DNA of 64,000 bases from Brachybacterium ginsengisoli (GTDB taxonomy: Bacteria; Actinomycetota; Actinomycetes; Actinomycetales; Dermabacteraceae), in the NCBI RefSeq assembly GCF_002407065.1, contig NZ_CP023564.1, positions 2,604,001 to 2,668,000 of the forward strand, in the 5' to 3' direction. The notes below the pieces were generated by a model. That model had not been told where the DNA came from and searched no databases. It was given only the letters and a program-made list of their open reading frames with translations. Below, piece by piece: positions 47,718 through 56,123 of this stretch. The number at the start of each line of letters is the position of its first letter. Position 1 is the stretch's first letter. A program made the position numbers and the translations under genes.

Positions 47718-48923
47718 TCAGCCCTCCGTGGAGGAGATCAGGTCGCGGGCGGCGGTGCGCGCCCACCCCTCGACGGCGAGCAGGCCCTCGACGCCGTCGG
47801 CCGCGAGCGCGCGCGGTCGCCGCGGACTCTCCAGGACCCGGCGGATTAGCGCCGTGATCCCGAGGAAGTCGAGATCACCGGCGAAGAAGGCGTCGACGGC
47901 CTCCTCGTTGACGGCGTTGTAGACGGCCATCGCTCCCCCGCCCTCGCGGTGCGCGGCGCGGGCCAGCGGGATCGCGTCGAAGGTGTCCTCGTCGACCGGC
48001 TCGAAGGTCCAGGACTGGGCGGTGGTGAAGTCCAGCGGCGCGGCGAGGCCGGGGAGCTTCTCGGGGTGCGCGAGCGCCCAGCCGATCGCGTGGCGCATGT
48101 CCGGCGGGCTGGCCTGGGCGATGGTGGATCCGTCGACCAGCGTGACCATCGAGTGGACGATCGACTGCGGGTGCACCACCACCTGGACCCGGTCCTCCGG
48201 GAGGTCGAACTGGAAGCAGGCCTCGATGACCTCGAGGGCCTTGTTCACCAGGGTCGCCGAGTTGGTGGTGATCACCCTCCCCATCGACCAGGTGGGATGG
48301 GCGAGCGCCTGCTCCGGCGTCACGGCGGCGAGCTCCGCACGGCTGCGCCCGCGGAAGGGACCTCCGGAGGCGGTCACCACCAGGTGGTCGATCTGGTCGT
48401 GGCGCACGCCGGCGAGGGCCTGCGCGATCGCGGTGTGCTCGGAGTCCACCGGGAGGATCTGTCCCGGGGCGGCGGCATCGGTGACGAGGTGGCCGCCCAC
48501 CACGAGCGACTCCTTGTTCGCGAGCGCCAGGCGCGCGCCGGAGGCGAGGACGGCGAGGGTGGGCAGCAGGCCCACGGAGCCCGTGATGGCGTTGAGCACC
48601 ACGTCGCCGGGGCCGAGGCAGCCGGCCAGCTCGACGACGGCGTCCGCGCCCACGTCGATCCGGGGCGCGGGGATGCCCGCGGCGGCACAGGCCCGATGCA
48701 CGGCGGCCTCGACCGCTGCGGCGTGGCCGGCCGCGGAGACGACGACACGCTCCGGACGATGGGCGAGGACCTGGTCGGCGACGAGATCGGGGCGGGTGCC
48801 GCCGACGGCGAGGCCGTGCAGGCGCGCCACCTCCGGGTGACGGACCAGGACGTCCAGCGCCTGGGTGCCGATGGAGCCGGTCGCGCCCAGCAGGACGAGC
48901 CGGCGCCCGGGAGCTCCGATCAC
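47718..48923 (-). CDS. dxr: 1-deoxy-D-xylulose 5-phosphate reductoisomerase
   Basis: Dxr makes MEP from DXP with NADPH, the committed step of the pathway. It has 401 residues. The nucleotide-binding motif LLGATGSIGTQALDVL is near residue 11. Substrate loop NKESLVVGGHLV and metal-ligand region PVDSEHTAIAQAL, then TASGGPFRG, are all intact. The start is GTG 48923, overlapping the stop of the DivIVA-domain gene (GTGA). Confidence 0.97.
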   Translation of the reverse strand: MIGAPGRRLVLLGATGSIGTQALDVLVRHPEVARLHGLAVGGTRPDLVADQVLAHRPERVVVSAAGHAAAVEAAVHRACAAAGIPAPRIDVGADAVVELAGCLGPGDVVLNAITGSVGLLPTLAVLASGARLALANKESLVVGGHLVTDAAAPGQILPVDSEHTAIAQALAGVRHDQIDHLVVTASGGPFRGRSRAELAAVTPEQALAHPTWSMGRVITTNSATLVNKALEVIEACFQFDLPEDRVQVVVHPQSIVHSMVTLVDGSTIAQASPPDMRHAIGWALAHPEKLPGLAAPLDFTTAQSWTFEPVDEDTFDAIPLARAAHREGGGAMAVYNAVNEEAVDAFFAGDLDFLGITALIRRVLESPRRPRALAADGVEGLLAVEGWARTAARDLISSTEG

Positions 48924-49468
48924 GGAACGGAGGCCATCACGTCCGCGACATGATCGAGGTAGACGTCGACCACGGCCTCGCGGTAGCCGTCCGGGCCGCG
49001 ACGGCGGCTGAAGGCGGCACGGCGCACGTCATCCACGCTCATGGGGTGACCGTCGGTGAAGTAGGCGACCAGCTGATCGCACAGGGCGTCCACGTCGCCC
49101 TTGTCGTAGGCCGGCTCGCCCTGGGCGGCCGGGGAGAAGCGGTCGCCCGCCGGGCGCTCCAGCCGCTCCTTGAGGACCTCGGCGCGCTCGGTGAGCTGGG
49201 CGACCCAGGTCTCCTCGCCGTGCTCGGCGACCGCGTCATCGCGTGCCTGGAGCGCGAAGGCGTCGGAGAGGCGGTCCAGCGCCTCGTCGACGACGCGCAT
49301 GTCATAGCCGCCGCGCTCGGTGCCGAAGCTCGCTGCGGTGATGTCGCCGCCGGAGAAGGCGGGGTCACGGCCCTCATAGGCGGTGCGGGCGCGGGAGAGG
49401 AACTCGTCGACCTCGCGCATGTCGTATCCGACGCTGAAACGAGAGACACGCTCGAACGATGTGCTCAC
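48920..49468 (-). CDS. DivIVA-domain protein with three short repeats
   Basis: 182 residues. It contains three copies of the short DivI1A motif: FSVGYDMREVDEFLSR (about 12-27), GGYDMRVVDEALDRL (about 52-66), and near the C-terminus DVRRAAFSRRRGPDGYREA. No long coiled coil follows, unlike Wag31/DivIVA. These motifs normally bind curved or septal membrane, so a place at the division site is inferred. GTG 49468 is preceded by GAAGGA. It overlaps dxr by 4 bp and lies 76 bp from a second such gene. Confidence 0.8.
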   Translation of the reverse strand: MSTSFERVSRFSVGYDMREVDEFLSRARTAYEGRDPAFSGGDITAASFGTERGGYDMRVVDEALDRLSDAFALQARDDAVAEHGEETWVAQLTERAEVLKERLERPAGDRFSPAAQGEPAYDKGDVDALCDQLVAYFTDGHPMSVDDVRRAAFSRRRGPDGYREAVVDVYLDHVADVMASVP

Positions 49469-49544
49469 CAGGTAGGTCCTTCCTCGGTGCTGTCGGTGCC
49501 CCACTGTAGCGGGGCGGACGGGGTGGGGCGGGGAGGCGTGCGGG

Positions 49545-49922
49545 TCAGCGGCGACCGAACAGCCGCGAGAGGAACCCTCGCTGCTCGGCGGGATGCGGCA
49601 CGGGGCCGCCGGAGCCGGCCGCCGGGGCATCAGCCGGACGCGGCCGAGCCTCTCCCGACGGAGCGGGCTCCCGGGACGCTGCTGCCGGTGCAGCGGCGTC
49701 GCGGAACTGCGGAGCCAGGACGTCATCGAGGAACTGGTCGACCTCGTCGGTGTCGTAGGCCTCGCTGAAGCGGGTCTGGCGGAAGCGGGCCCCGAGCACC
49801 GTCTCGGCCGTGACCGAGCCGTCCCCGGAGGCGAGCGCCTTCTCGCAGCGGTCCAGGAAGTCGTCGACCTCGGCCATCTCATAGCCCGCGGCGAAGCGGA
49901 CGGGGGTGAAGCGGACGTCCAT
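49545..49922 (-). CDS. Small DivIVA-domain protein with two repeats
   Basis: 125 residues. Two DivI1A-type motifs are present: FAAGYEMAEVDDFLDR (about 10-25) and RFSEAYDTDEVDQFLDD (about 50-66). A Pro/Ala-rich disordered region follows, ending in QRGFLSRLFGRR, a basic amphipathic end that could touch membrane. The ATG overlaps the rlmN stop by one base (TGATG), so it is coupled to rlmN. It is a likely paralogue of the preceding entry. Confidence 0.8.
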   Translation of the reverse strand: MDVRFTPVRFAAGYEMAEVDDFLDRCEKALASGDGSVTAETVLGARFRQTRFSEAYDTDEVDQFLDDVLAPQFRDAAAPAAASREPAPSGEARPRPADAPAAGSGGPVPHPAEQRGFLSRLFGRR

Positions 49923-51232
49923 CAGAGCTCCTCTCCGTCTCCGCCACGTGCGGCGGCGACGGCCTCGACCCGCGCGACCCGCGCCTCACGGTCGGCGCGA
50001 TGGGTGTCGGACTCGATGACCTCGGCGGCGAGCTGTCCGCAGGCGCCGTCGATGTCCGAGCCGCGGGTGTCACGGATGGTCGCGGAGATGCCGTTGTCCC
50101 GCAGGGTCTCCACGAAGATCTTCTCCACCCGGGGATCCGAGGCGGTCCACTTCGAGCCCTTGACCGGATTCAGCGGGATCGGGTTCACGTGCACCCAGTG
50201 CGCGCCTCCCTTGGCGATGAGGCGGTCGGCGAGCAGCTGGGCCCGGTGCTGCTGATCGTTGATGTCGCGGATCAGCGCGTACTCGATGCTCACGCGACGC
50301 CCCGTGGTCTCGAAGTACTCCCAGGCGGCGTCGAGGATCTCGTCCACGTCGAAACGGGTGTTGATCGGGACCAGCTCGTTGCGCAGGGCGTCGTCCGGCG
50401 CGTGGAGCGAGACGGCGAGGGTGACCGGGATCTTCTCCGCGGTGAGCTTGCGGACCGCCGGGGCCAGGCCCACGGTGGAGACGGTGATGTGGCGGGCGCC
50501 CATGCCGAACCCCTCGGGGGCCGGGGCGTTCAGGCGACGGCACACGGTCGCCACGGGGCGGTAGTTCGCCAGCGGCTCCCCCATCCCCATGAAGACGATG
50601 TTGTTCACGCGGCCCGTGCCGCCGGGCAGCTCGCCGCTGGCCAGCATCTTGTTGGCGATGCGCACCTGCTCGAGGATCTCGGCGGCGGAGAGGTTGCGGG
50701 TCAGGCCCATCTGGCCGGTGGCGCAGAAGGGGCAGTTCATGCCGCACCCCGCCTCCGAGGAGATGCACAGGGTGTTGCGGTCGCTGTAGCGCATCAGCAC
50801 CGACTCGACCATCGGCCCGTCGAACAGCTGCCACAGGAACTTCTGGGTGGCGCCGTGGTCGGCGGACTGCCGGGAGACCTGGGTCAGCAGCGGCGGGAAG
50901 AACTTCTCCACCAGCTCGTCCCGGCGGTCCTTGGGGATGTCCGTGAGGTCCTCGGGATCGGTGGTGAAGTGCTCGAAGTAGTGCACCGAGAGCTGCTTGG
51001 CGCGGAAGCCCGGCAGTCCCATCTCCTCGACGGCGGTCTTCCGCTCCGCGAGCGTCATGTCCGCGAGGTGCACCGGCGGCTTCCCGCGGCGGGAGGGTTT
51101 CATCTGCAGCTGGCCGGGAGCCAGGGCGATCTTCTGGCCGGGCACCGCCTCGCGGGAGAGGTCGGGGTTGGTGGACAGCGCCACCGGGGTGGACGTGTCG
51201 GGGCGCCTGGTCGGCTCCTCGGGAGTGGTCAT
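49922..51232 (-). CDS. rlmN: Dual-specificity 23S rRNA/tRNA adenine-C2 methyltransferase RlmN
   Basis: 436 residues, a radical SAM enzyme that puts m2A at 23S A2503 and tRNA A37. The cluster motif is GCGMNCPFCATGQMG (CxxxCxxC). The catalytic resolving Cys is in DIDGACGQLAAE near the C-terminus. FMGMGEPLANY and HAPDDALRNELVPIN are typical. An N-terminal extension of about 50 residues is Pro/Arg-rich. It overlaps cdsA by 4 bp (ATGA) upstream and the DivIVA-like gene downstream. Confidence 0.97.
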   Translation of the reverse strand: MTTPEEPTRRPDTSTPVALSTNPDLSREAVPGQKIALAPGQLQMKPSRRGKPPVHLADMTLAERKTAVEEMGLPGFRAKQLSVHYFEHFTTDPEDLTDIPKDRRDELVEKFFPPLLTQVSRQSADHGATQKFLWQLFDGPMVESVLMRYSDRNTLCISSEAGCGMNCPFCATGQMGLTRNLSAAEILEQVRIANKMLASGELPGGTGRVNNIVFMGMGEPLANYRPVATVCRRLNAPAPEGFGMGARHITVSTVGLAPAVRKLTAEKIPVTLAVSLHAPDDALRNELVPINTRFDVDEILDAAWEYFETTGRRVSIEYALIRDINDQQHRAQLLADRLIAKGGAHWVHVNPIPLNPVKGSKWTASDPRVEKIFVETLRDNGISATIRDTRGSDIDGACGQLAAEVIESDTHRADREARVARVEAVAAARGGDGEEL

Positions 51233-52134
51233 GGCAGCAGTACCTCCAGCATGATGTAGGTGGTGGGGGCGGCGAGCAGGATGGAGTCGACCCGATCCAG
51301 CACTCCCCCGTGGCCGGGCAGAAGGTGGCCCATGTCCTTGATGCCGAGGTCCCGCTTGAGCAGCGACTGGGAGAGATCGCCCCCGGTGGAGACCAGCACC
51401 AGGACCACGCCGATCGCGGCCGCGGCGGCGACCGGGAGGTCCAGGGCGAGCACCCCGACCGCGGTGACCGAGGCGGTGCCCAGCACCAGGGAGCCGGCGA
51501 AGCCCTCCCAGCTCTTCTTGGGGCTGATCCGCGGCGCCATCGGATGCTTGCCGAACAGCACGCCGGCGACGTAGCCGCCGATGTCGTTGCCGACCGGCCC
51601 GAGGATCGCGAGCAGGACGAGCATCGGTCCGTGCTCACGGGCGAACAGGAGCAGCAGGAAGCACCCCAGGAACGGCACCCACGCCAGGGCGAACACTCCC
51701 CCGGCCACGTCCCGCAGAGCGCTCAGGCCCATCGACTCGCTGACGCGCCACAGGATCAGGACGCAGACGGCGACGGCGGTCGACACCAGCAGTCCCTCGA
51801 CCCCGAGCACGACGGTGGAGACGACCATCCCGATCGTCCCGACCAGCAGCGGGATCTGCGGCAGCTGGAGGCCGCCGTGGGCGAGCGCCCGCGTCACCTC
51901 GATCACGGCGATGACCATCGCGATCGCGGCGACCACCGGGAAGGCCTGCGGCACCACGAACACGGCGAGGATCAGGATCCCGCCGAGACCTGCACCGACC
52001 GCGATGGCCGCCGGCAGGTTCCGCCCGGCGCCGCGCCGCTTGGCGTGCTCGACATCCCCTGCGGGCGCATCGACGACCGCCTCGAGCGGGCTCGAGGCGG
52101 TCGTCGTGACGGGGACCGACGGATCGGCGTTCAC
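51229..52134 (-). CDS. cdsA: Phosphatidate cytidylyltransferase
   Basis: 301 residues with about eight membrane helices after a 40-residue cytoplasmic start. CdsA makes CDP-diacylglycerol, the precursor of all phospholipids. The signature S-x-K-R-x4-K-D-x-G...H-G-G-x-x-D-R is visible: SLLKRDLGIKDMG followed by LLPGHGGVLDRVDS. It sits between frr and rlmN, the common actinobacterial order, with 75 bp to frr. Confidence 0.95.
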   Translation of the reverse strand: MNADPSVPVTTTASSPLEAVVDAPAGDVEHAKRRGAGRNLPAAIAVGAGLGGILILAVFVVPQAFPVVAAIAMVIAVIEVTRALAHGGLQLPQIPLLVGTIGMVVSTVVLGVEGLLVSTAVAVCVLILWRVSESMGLSALRDVAGGVFALAWVPFLGCFLLLLFAREHGPMLVLLAILGPVGNDIGGYVAGVLFGKHPMAPRISPKKSWEGFAGSLVLGTASVTAVGVLALDLPVAAAAAIGVVLVLVSTGGDLSQSLLKRDLGIKDMGHLLPGHGGVLDRVDSILLAAPTTYIMLEVLLP

Positions 52135-52209
52135 GCCGTGGATCCGTCGGGTCGCGATCTGCGGTGCAGGATTCTGCTCTCCTGTGCGGCGGCTCGGAGG
52201 TGCGACGGC

Positions 52210-52776
52210 TCAGACGGTCTCGAGCTCGGTCTCCTTGAGGCCCAGCGCCTCGTCGATGAGCTCGATGTACTTCTTGGTCAGGGCCTCGAGCTCCTTCTCG
52301 GCGCGGGTGCCCTCGTCCTCGCCGATCTCCTTGTCCTTGACCAGCTTCTCGATCGACTTCTTCGCGTTGCCGCGGCTGCCGCGCACGGAGACGCGACCCT
52401 CCTCGGCCTTGTTCTTCGCGAGCTTCACGTACTCCTTGCGACGCTCCTCGGTCAGCGCCGGCAGCACGACGCGCAGGGTGTCGCCGTTGTTCGTGGGGTT
52501 CACGCCCAGATCGGACTCGCGCAGCGAGGTCTCGACGGCCGACATCGCGGACTTGTCGTACGGGGTGACGATGACGGTGCGCGCCTCCGGGAACGTCAGC
52601 GAGGCGAGCTGGTTCAGCGGCGTGGGGGCGCCGTAGTACTCCACGTTGATGCCCTGGAACATCGCGGCGTTCGCGCGACCGGTCCGGATGGCGGTGAATT
52701 CGTCCTTGGTGACCTCCACGGACTTGGTCATCCTCGACTCCGCGGTCTTCAGGATGCTCGGGGTGTCGTCGCTCAC
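52210..52776 (-). CDS. frr: Ribosome recycling factor
   Basis: 188 residues. RRF works with EF-G to split ribosomes after termination. The three-helix bundle features are clear: FTAIRTGRANAAMFQGINVEYYG, TPLNQLASLTFPEARTVIV, and RRKEYVKLAKNKAEEGRVSV. GTG 52776 (VSDDTPSIL) is chosen, with GAGGAG at good spacing; an ATG 39 bp upstream adds a non-family stretch. Confidence 0.97.
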   Translation of the reverse strand: MSDDTPSILKTAESRMTKSVEVTKDEFTAIRTGRANAAMFQGINVEYYGAPTPLNQLASLTFPEARTVIVTPYDKSAMSAVETSLRESDLGVNPTNNGDTLRVVLPALTEERRKEYVKLAKNKAEEGRVSVRGSRGNAKKSIEKLVKDKEIGEDEGTRAEKELEALTKKYIELIDEALGLKETELETV

Positions 52777-52819
52777 GGGATGCTCCTCGGTTCTGGGTGG
52801 GTGTTCATGGTCCATTGTC

Positions 52820-52846
52820 GCGCACCGACCGTGACGGCCGGTGCGC
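52820..52846 (-). terminator. Hairpin between pyrH and frr
   Basis: GCGCACCG (52820-52827) pairs with CGGTGCGC (52839-52846) around 11 bases. It lies about 75 bases after the pyrH stop. It is short and may be a partial terminator or attenuator. Confidence 0.4.
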
Positions 52847-52921
52847 CGGGGGTCCTCGGGCGCGCCCCTGGCTCTCGCCGAGGGTCCGCCGGAGCGGGGC
52901 CGGGCTGCGCCCGGCGCCCGA

Positions 52922-53674
52922 TCACTTGGTGACGACGGTGCCGATCCGGTCGCCGCGCATGGCGCGGGTGATGTTGCCGGGGGTGTCCAGTCCGAACACC
53001 ATCATCTGCTGGGCGTTGTCCATGCACAGGCTGAAGGCGGTGGAGTCGACGACCTTCAGACCCTGCTGGAGGGCGTCGTTGTAGGTGACGTGCGCGAGCT
53101 TCTTCGCGTCGGGGTTGGTGCGCGGATCCGAGTCGTAGACGCCGTCGACGCCGTTCTTCGCCATCAGCACCTCCTCGCACCCGATCTCCAGGGCGCGCTG
53201 CACCGCGACGGTGTCGGTGGAGAAGTACGGCATGCCGGCGCCGGCGCCGAAGATGACGACGCGGCCCTTCTCGAGGTGGCGCACGGCGCGCAGCGGGATG
53301 TACGGCTCGGCGACCTGGCCCATCTCGATGGCGGTCTGGACGCGGGTGGAGATGCCGCGCTGCTCGAGGAAATCCTGGAGGGCGAGGCAGTTCATGACGG
53401 TGCCGAGCATGCCCATGTAGTCCGCGCGTCGGCGGTCCATGCCGCGCTGGGAGAGCTCCGCACCGCGGAAGAAGTTGCCGCCCCCGACGACGATGGCGCA
53501 CTCGATGCCCTGGGAGACGCCTTCGGCGATCTCCCCGGCGATCCGGGAGACGACGTCGGGATCGACGCCGACGGCGCCTCCTCCGAAGGCCTCGCCCGAG
53601 AGCTTGAGGAGGACTCGTCGTCCGTCCTCAGGCTTCGGGAGAACAGGAATCGGTGACGTGAACGTCTGGGTCAT
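52922..53674 (-). CDS. pyrH: Uridylate kinase
   Basis: 250 residues of the amino acid kinase family; it phosphorylates UMP to UDP and is hexameric. Seen: [20 protein letters not shown] at the start, [14 protein letters not shown] (UMP/ATP site), [20 protein letters not shown], and [20 protein letters not shown]. Length and motifs are normal. It belongs to the rpsB-tsf-pyrH-frr series, with hairpins on both sides. Confidence 0.97.
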   Translation of the reverse strand: MTQTFTSPIPVLPKPEDGRRVLLKLSGEAFGGGAVGVDPDVVSRIAGEIAEGVSQGIECAIVVGGGNFFRGAELSQRGMDRRRADYMGMLGTVMNCLALQDFLEQRGISTRVQTAIEMGQVAEPYIPLRAVRHLEKGRVVIFGAGAGMPYFSTDTVAVQRALEIGCEEVLMAKNGVDGVYDSDPRTNPDAKKLAHVTYNDALQQGLKVVDSTAFSLCMDNAQQMMVFGLDTPGNITRAMRGDRIGTVVTK

Positions 53675-53713
53675 GTCGGTCCTTCCGCGCTGGGTCCTCG
53701 GCGATGATACCGG

Positions 53714-53744
53714 TGCGGCCCCGCACCGATGGTGCGGGGCCGCA
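53714..53744 (-). terminator. Hairpin between tsf and pyrH
   Basis: TGCGGCCCCGCACC (53714-53727) pairs perfectly with 53731-53744, a 14-bp GC-rich stem around a 3-base loop. It lies in the 132 bp between the two genes and may cut down read-through into pyrH. Confidence 0.65.
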
Positions 53745-53806
53745 GGGCGGTGGCCACGCTCACGCGCAGCCGGTGGGAGAGGCCCGCAGGGGCCGCTCCC
53801 GGGGCG

Positions 53807-54631
53807 TCAGTTGCCGACGCGGAAGCGGAGGAAGCCGGTGAGGGTGCCCCCGGCCTCCTCGACGACCTGGCCGACGGACTTCTTGGTGTCCTTGGCGAAC
53901 GCCTGGTCCAGGAGGCAGTTCTCCTTGAAGAAGCCGTTCAGGCGGCCCTCGATGATCTTGGGCAGGGCCTTCTCGGGCTTGCCCTCGTTCTTCGCGGTCT
54001 CCTCGGCGATGCGACGCTCCTCGGCGACGGTCTCCTCGGGGACCTCATCGCGCGAGAGGAACTTCGGGGTGAACGCGGCGATGTGCATCGCCACGTCGCG
54101 CGCGACCTCGGCACCGGCCTTGTCGGTGGCGACCAGCACGCCGACCTGCGGGGGCAGGTCCTTGTTGGTGCGGTGCATGTACGAGGAGACGACCTCGCCG
54201 GAGACGCGGCCGATGCGACGCACCAGGATCTTCTCGCCCATGGTGGCGCCGGCGTTGGTCAGCGCCTCGCCGAAGGGGGTCTCGGCGAGCTGCTCGGGCT
54301 CGGTGGCACCGGACTCGACGGCCGCGGCCACGGCCTCGTCGCCGAGGGCGACGAACTTGTCGTTCTTGGCCACGAAGTCGGTCTCGGAGTTGAGCTCGAC
54401 GAGGGTGCCGGTCTGGCCGCCCTCGCTGTCGCGGATGTCGACGGCGATGAGGCCCTCGGAGGCGGTGCGGCCCTCGCGCTTGGCGATGCCCTTGAGGCCC
54501 TTGACGCGGATCAGCTCCACGGCCTTGACCTTGTCACCGTTCGCCTCGTCGAGCGCCTTCTTGACGTCGAGCATGCCCGCGCCGGTGGACTCGCGGATCT
54601 CCTTGATGTCTGCTGCCGTGTAGTTGGCCAT
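53807..54631 (-). CDS. tsf: Elongation factor Ts
   Basis: 274 residues. EF-Ts exchanges GDP for GTP on EF-Tu. The N-terminal UBA-like domain (YTAADIKEIRESTGAGMLDV) is followed by the core with LVELNSETDFVAKND (TDF nucleotide-release motif) and two dimerisation subdomains. It is 102 bp downstream of rpsB and its ATG has AAGAGGAAC upstream. Length is normal. Confidence 0.98.
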   Translation of the reverse strand: MANYTAADIKEIRESTGAGMLDVKKALDEANGDKVKAVELIRVKGLKGIAKREGRTASEGLIAVDIRDSEGGQTGTLVELNSETDFVAKNDKFVALGDEAVAAAVESGATEPEQLAETPFGEALTNAGATMGEKILVRRIGRVSGEVVSSYMHRTNKDLPPQVGVLVATDKAGAEVARDVAMHIAAFTPKFLSRDEVPEETVAEERRIAEETAKNEGKPEKALPKIIEGRLNGFFKENCLLDQAFAKDTKKSVGQVVEEAGGTLTGFLRFRVGN

Positions 54632-54667
54632 GTTCCTCTTCCTTGTGGGAGCTGCTTCGGGAGGGGA

Positions 54668-54727
54668 GGGAGGCGTGGTGCGCCTCCCCGTGGAGAGGCC
54701 CGGGACCGGTCGTGCCGGCCCCGGGCC
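54668..54727 (-). terminator. Paired hairpins between rpsB and tsf
   Basis: One stem is GGGAGGCG/CGCCTCCC at 54668-54675 and 54681-54688. A second is GGCCCGGG (54697-54704) with CCCGGGCC (54720-54727), extended by CCGG/CCGG across one mismatch. Together they fill the rpsB-tsf gap and probably set the S2:EF-Ts ratio. Confidence 0.55.
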
Positions 54728-54733
54728 CTGGTG

Positions 54734-55672
54734 TCACTCGGCGGCGGGGGCCTCGGAGGACTTCTCCTCGGTGGGCTCCGCAGCGGCGGTCTCCTCGGCG
54801 GCGGGCGCCTCGGCGGCAGGGGTCTCCTCGGCGGCCGGGGTCTCCTCGGCCGCGGCGACGGACTCCTCGGCCGGGGCGTCCTGCTGCTGGACCTCGGACT
54901 GCTTGAGCAGCTCCTGCTCCCACTCGGCCAGCGGCTCGGCGTCGACGGCCGAGACGTTCTTCTCGCCACCGGTGGACTTGGCGTGGCGCTCCTGCAGGCC
55001 GGCGGCCACGGCATCGGCGATGACGCGGGTCAGCAGGGTGACGGAGCGGATCGCGTCATCGTTGCCCGGGATCGGGTAGGTGATCTCGTCGGGATCGCAG
55101 TTGGTGTCCAGGATCGCGACGACGGGGATGTTGAGCTTCTGCGCCTCGTCGACGGCCAGGTGCTCCTTGTTGGTGTCCACGACCCACACGGCCGAGGGGG
55201 CCTTGGCCATGTCGCGGATGCCGCCGAGGGTCTTCTCCAGCTTGTCCTTCTCGCGGCGCATCATCAGCAGCTCCTTCTTGGTGCGGCCGGAGGAGGCCAC
55301 ATCGTCGAAGTCGATCTGCTCGAGCTCCTTGAGGCGGTTCACGCGCTGGGAGACGGTCTGCAGGTTGGTGAGCATGCCGCCCAGCCAACGCTGGTTCACG
55401 TAGGGCATGCCGACGCGGGTGGCCTGCTCCTGGACGGACTCCTGCGCCTGCTTCTTGGTGCCGACGAAGAGGATGGTGCCGCCGTGGGCGACGGTCTGCT
55501 TGACGAAGTCGTACGCCTTGTCGATGTACGTCAGGGTCTGCATCAGGTCGACGATGTAGATGCCGTTGCGCTCGGTGAAGATGAAGCGACGGACCTTCGG
55601 GTTCCACCGACGGGTCTGGTGTCCGAAGTGGACGCCGCTCTCCAGGAGCTGGCGCATGGTGACGACTGCCAT
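54734..55672 (-). CDS. rpsB: 30S ribosomal protein S2
   Basis: 312 residues, about 50 longer than a normal S2. S2 joins the small subunit late. The core is standard: [39 protein letters not shown], and [20 protein letters not shown]. After about residue 265 there is a low-complexity acidic tail of repeated Ala-Ala-Glu-Glu-Thr-Pro units, probably disordered. It heads the rpsB-tsf-pyrH-frr group and is divergent from the M23 gene. Confidence 0.98.
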   Translation of the reverse strand: MAVVTMRQLLESGVHFGHQTRRWNPKVRRFIFTERNGIYIVDLMQTLTYIDKAYDFVKQTVAHGGTILFVGTKKQAQESVQEQATRVGMPYVNQRWLGGMLTNLQTVSQRVNRLKELEQIDFDDVASSGRTKKELLMMRREKDKLEKTLGGIRDMAKAPSAVWVVDTNKEHLAVDEAQKLNIPVVAILDTNCDPDEITYPIPGNDDAIRSVTLLTRVIADAVAAGLQERHAKSTGGEKNVSAVDAEPLAEWEQELLKQSEVQQQDAPAEESVAAAEETPAAEETPAAEAPAAEETAAAEPTEEKSSEAPAAE

Positions 55673-56123
55673 GATGGTGTCCTCTGTTCTCCGGCCCTGG
55701 GCTCACACGGCTCGCCCGTAGGCGTCCGCGGTCATCGCGCAGGACCTGCTTTCTCGGTTGTTCCCCCGCCACCGGACGGTGCGAGGCCTGGTGCCCGGGA
55801 CGCCGACCGCCCCGGTGCACCCGCGCGCGAGGCGCAGGCACGGTCGAGGACCGCTGGTCGGCGGGCCCTGGTGGGCACGCGAAGTCATCCGGACGGACCG
55901 GATGCTGGGAAGAGTCTATCCGACGTCTCCACCTCCCCGTGCGCGTCGTGCGTCACCCTGCGGGGTGTCGTCCGCCGCATGGGCGGGGGTGGCCGGGAGC
56001 GGGTGCGGAAGACGCCGAGCAGGGTCGAGGGGCGGAGCGCCGACGGTTCCTCCCCACTCCCCCGCCGTCCACCTCGCGACGGCCGCCCGACCGCTGCGGC
56101 CTCCGGTCCCGGAGGATGCGGGC
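55673..56123. other. Divergent non-coding region between rpsB and the M23-family gene
   Basis: 451 bp. It should hold the rpsB promoter and long leader on the minus strand, and the promoter of the M23 gene on the plus strand. On the minus strand TAGACT (55913-55918) is a weak -10 candidate, which would give an S2 leader of about 230 bases. Open frames here are low-complexity and not family-like. I saw no riboswitch. Confidence 0.5.

Noticed and set aside
55900..56123. Riboswitch before the M23-like gene
   Set aside because: No conserved riboswitch core was recognised in the GC-rich leader.
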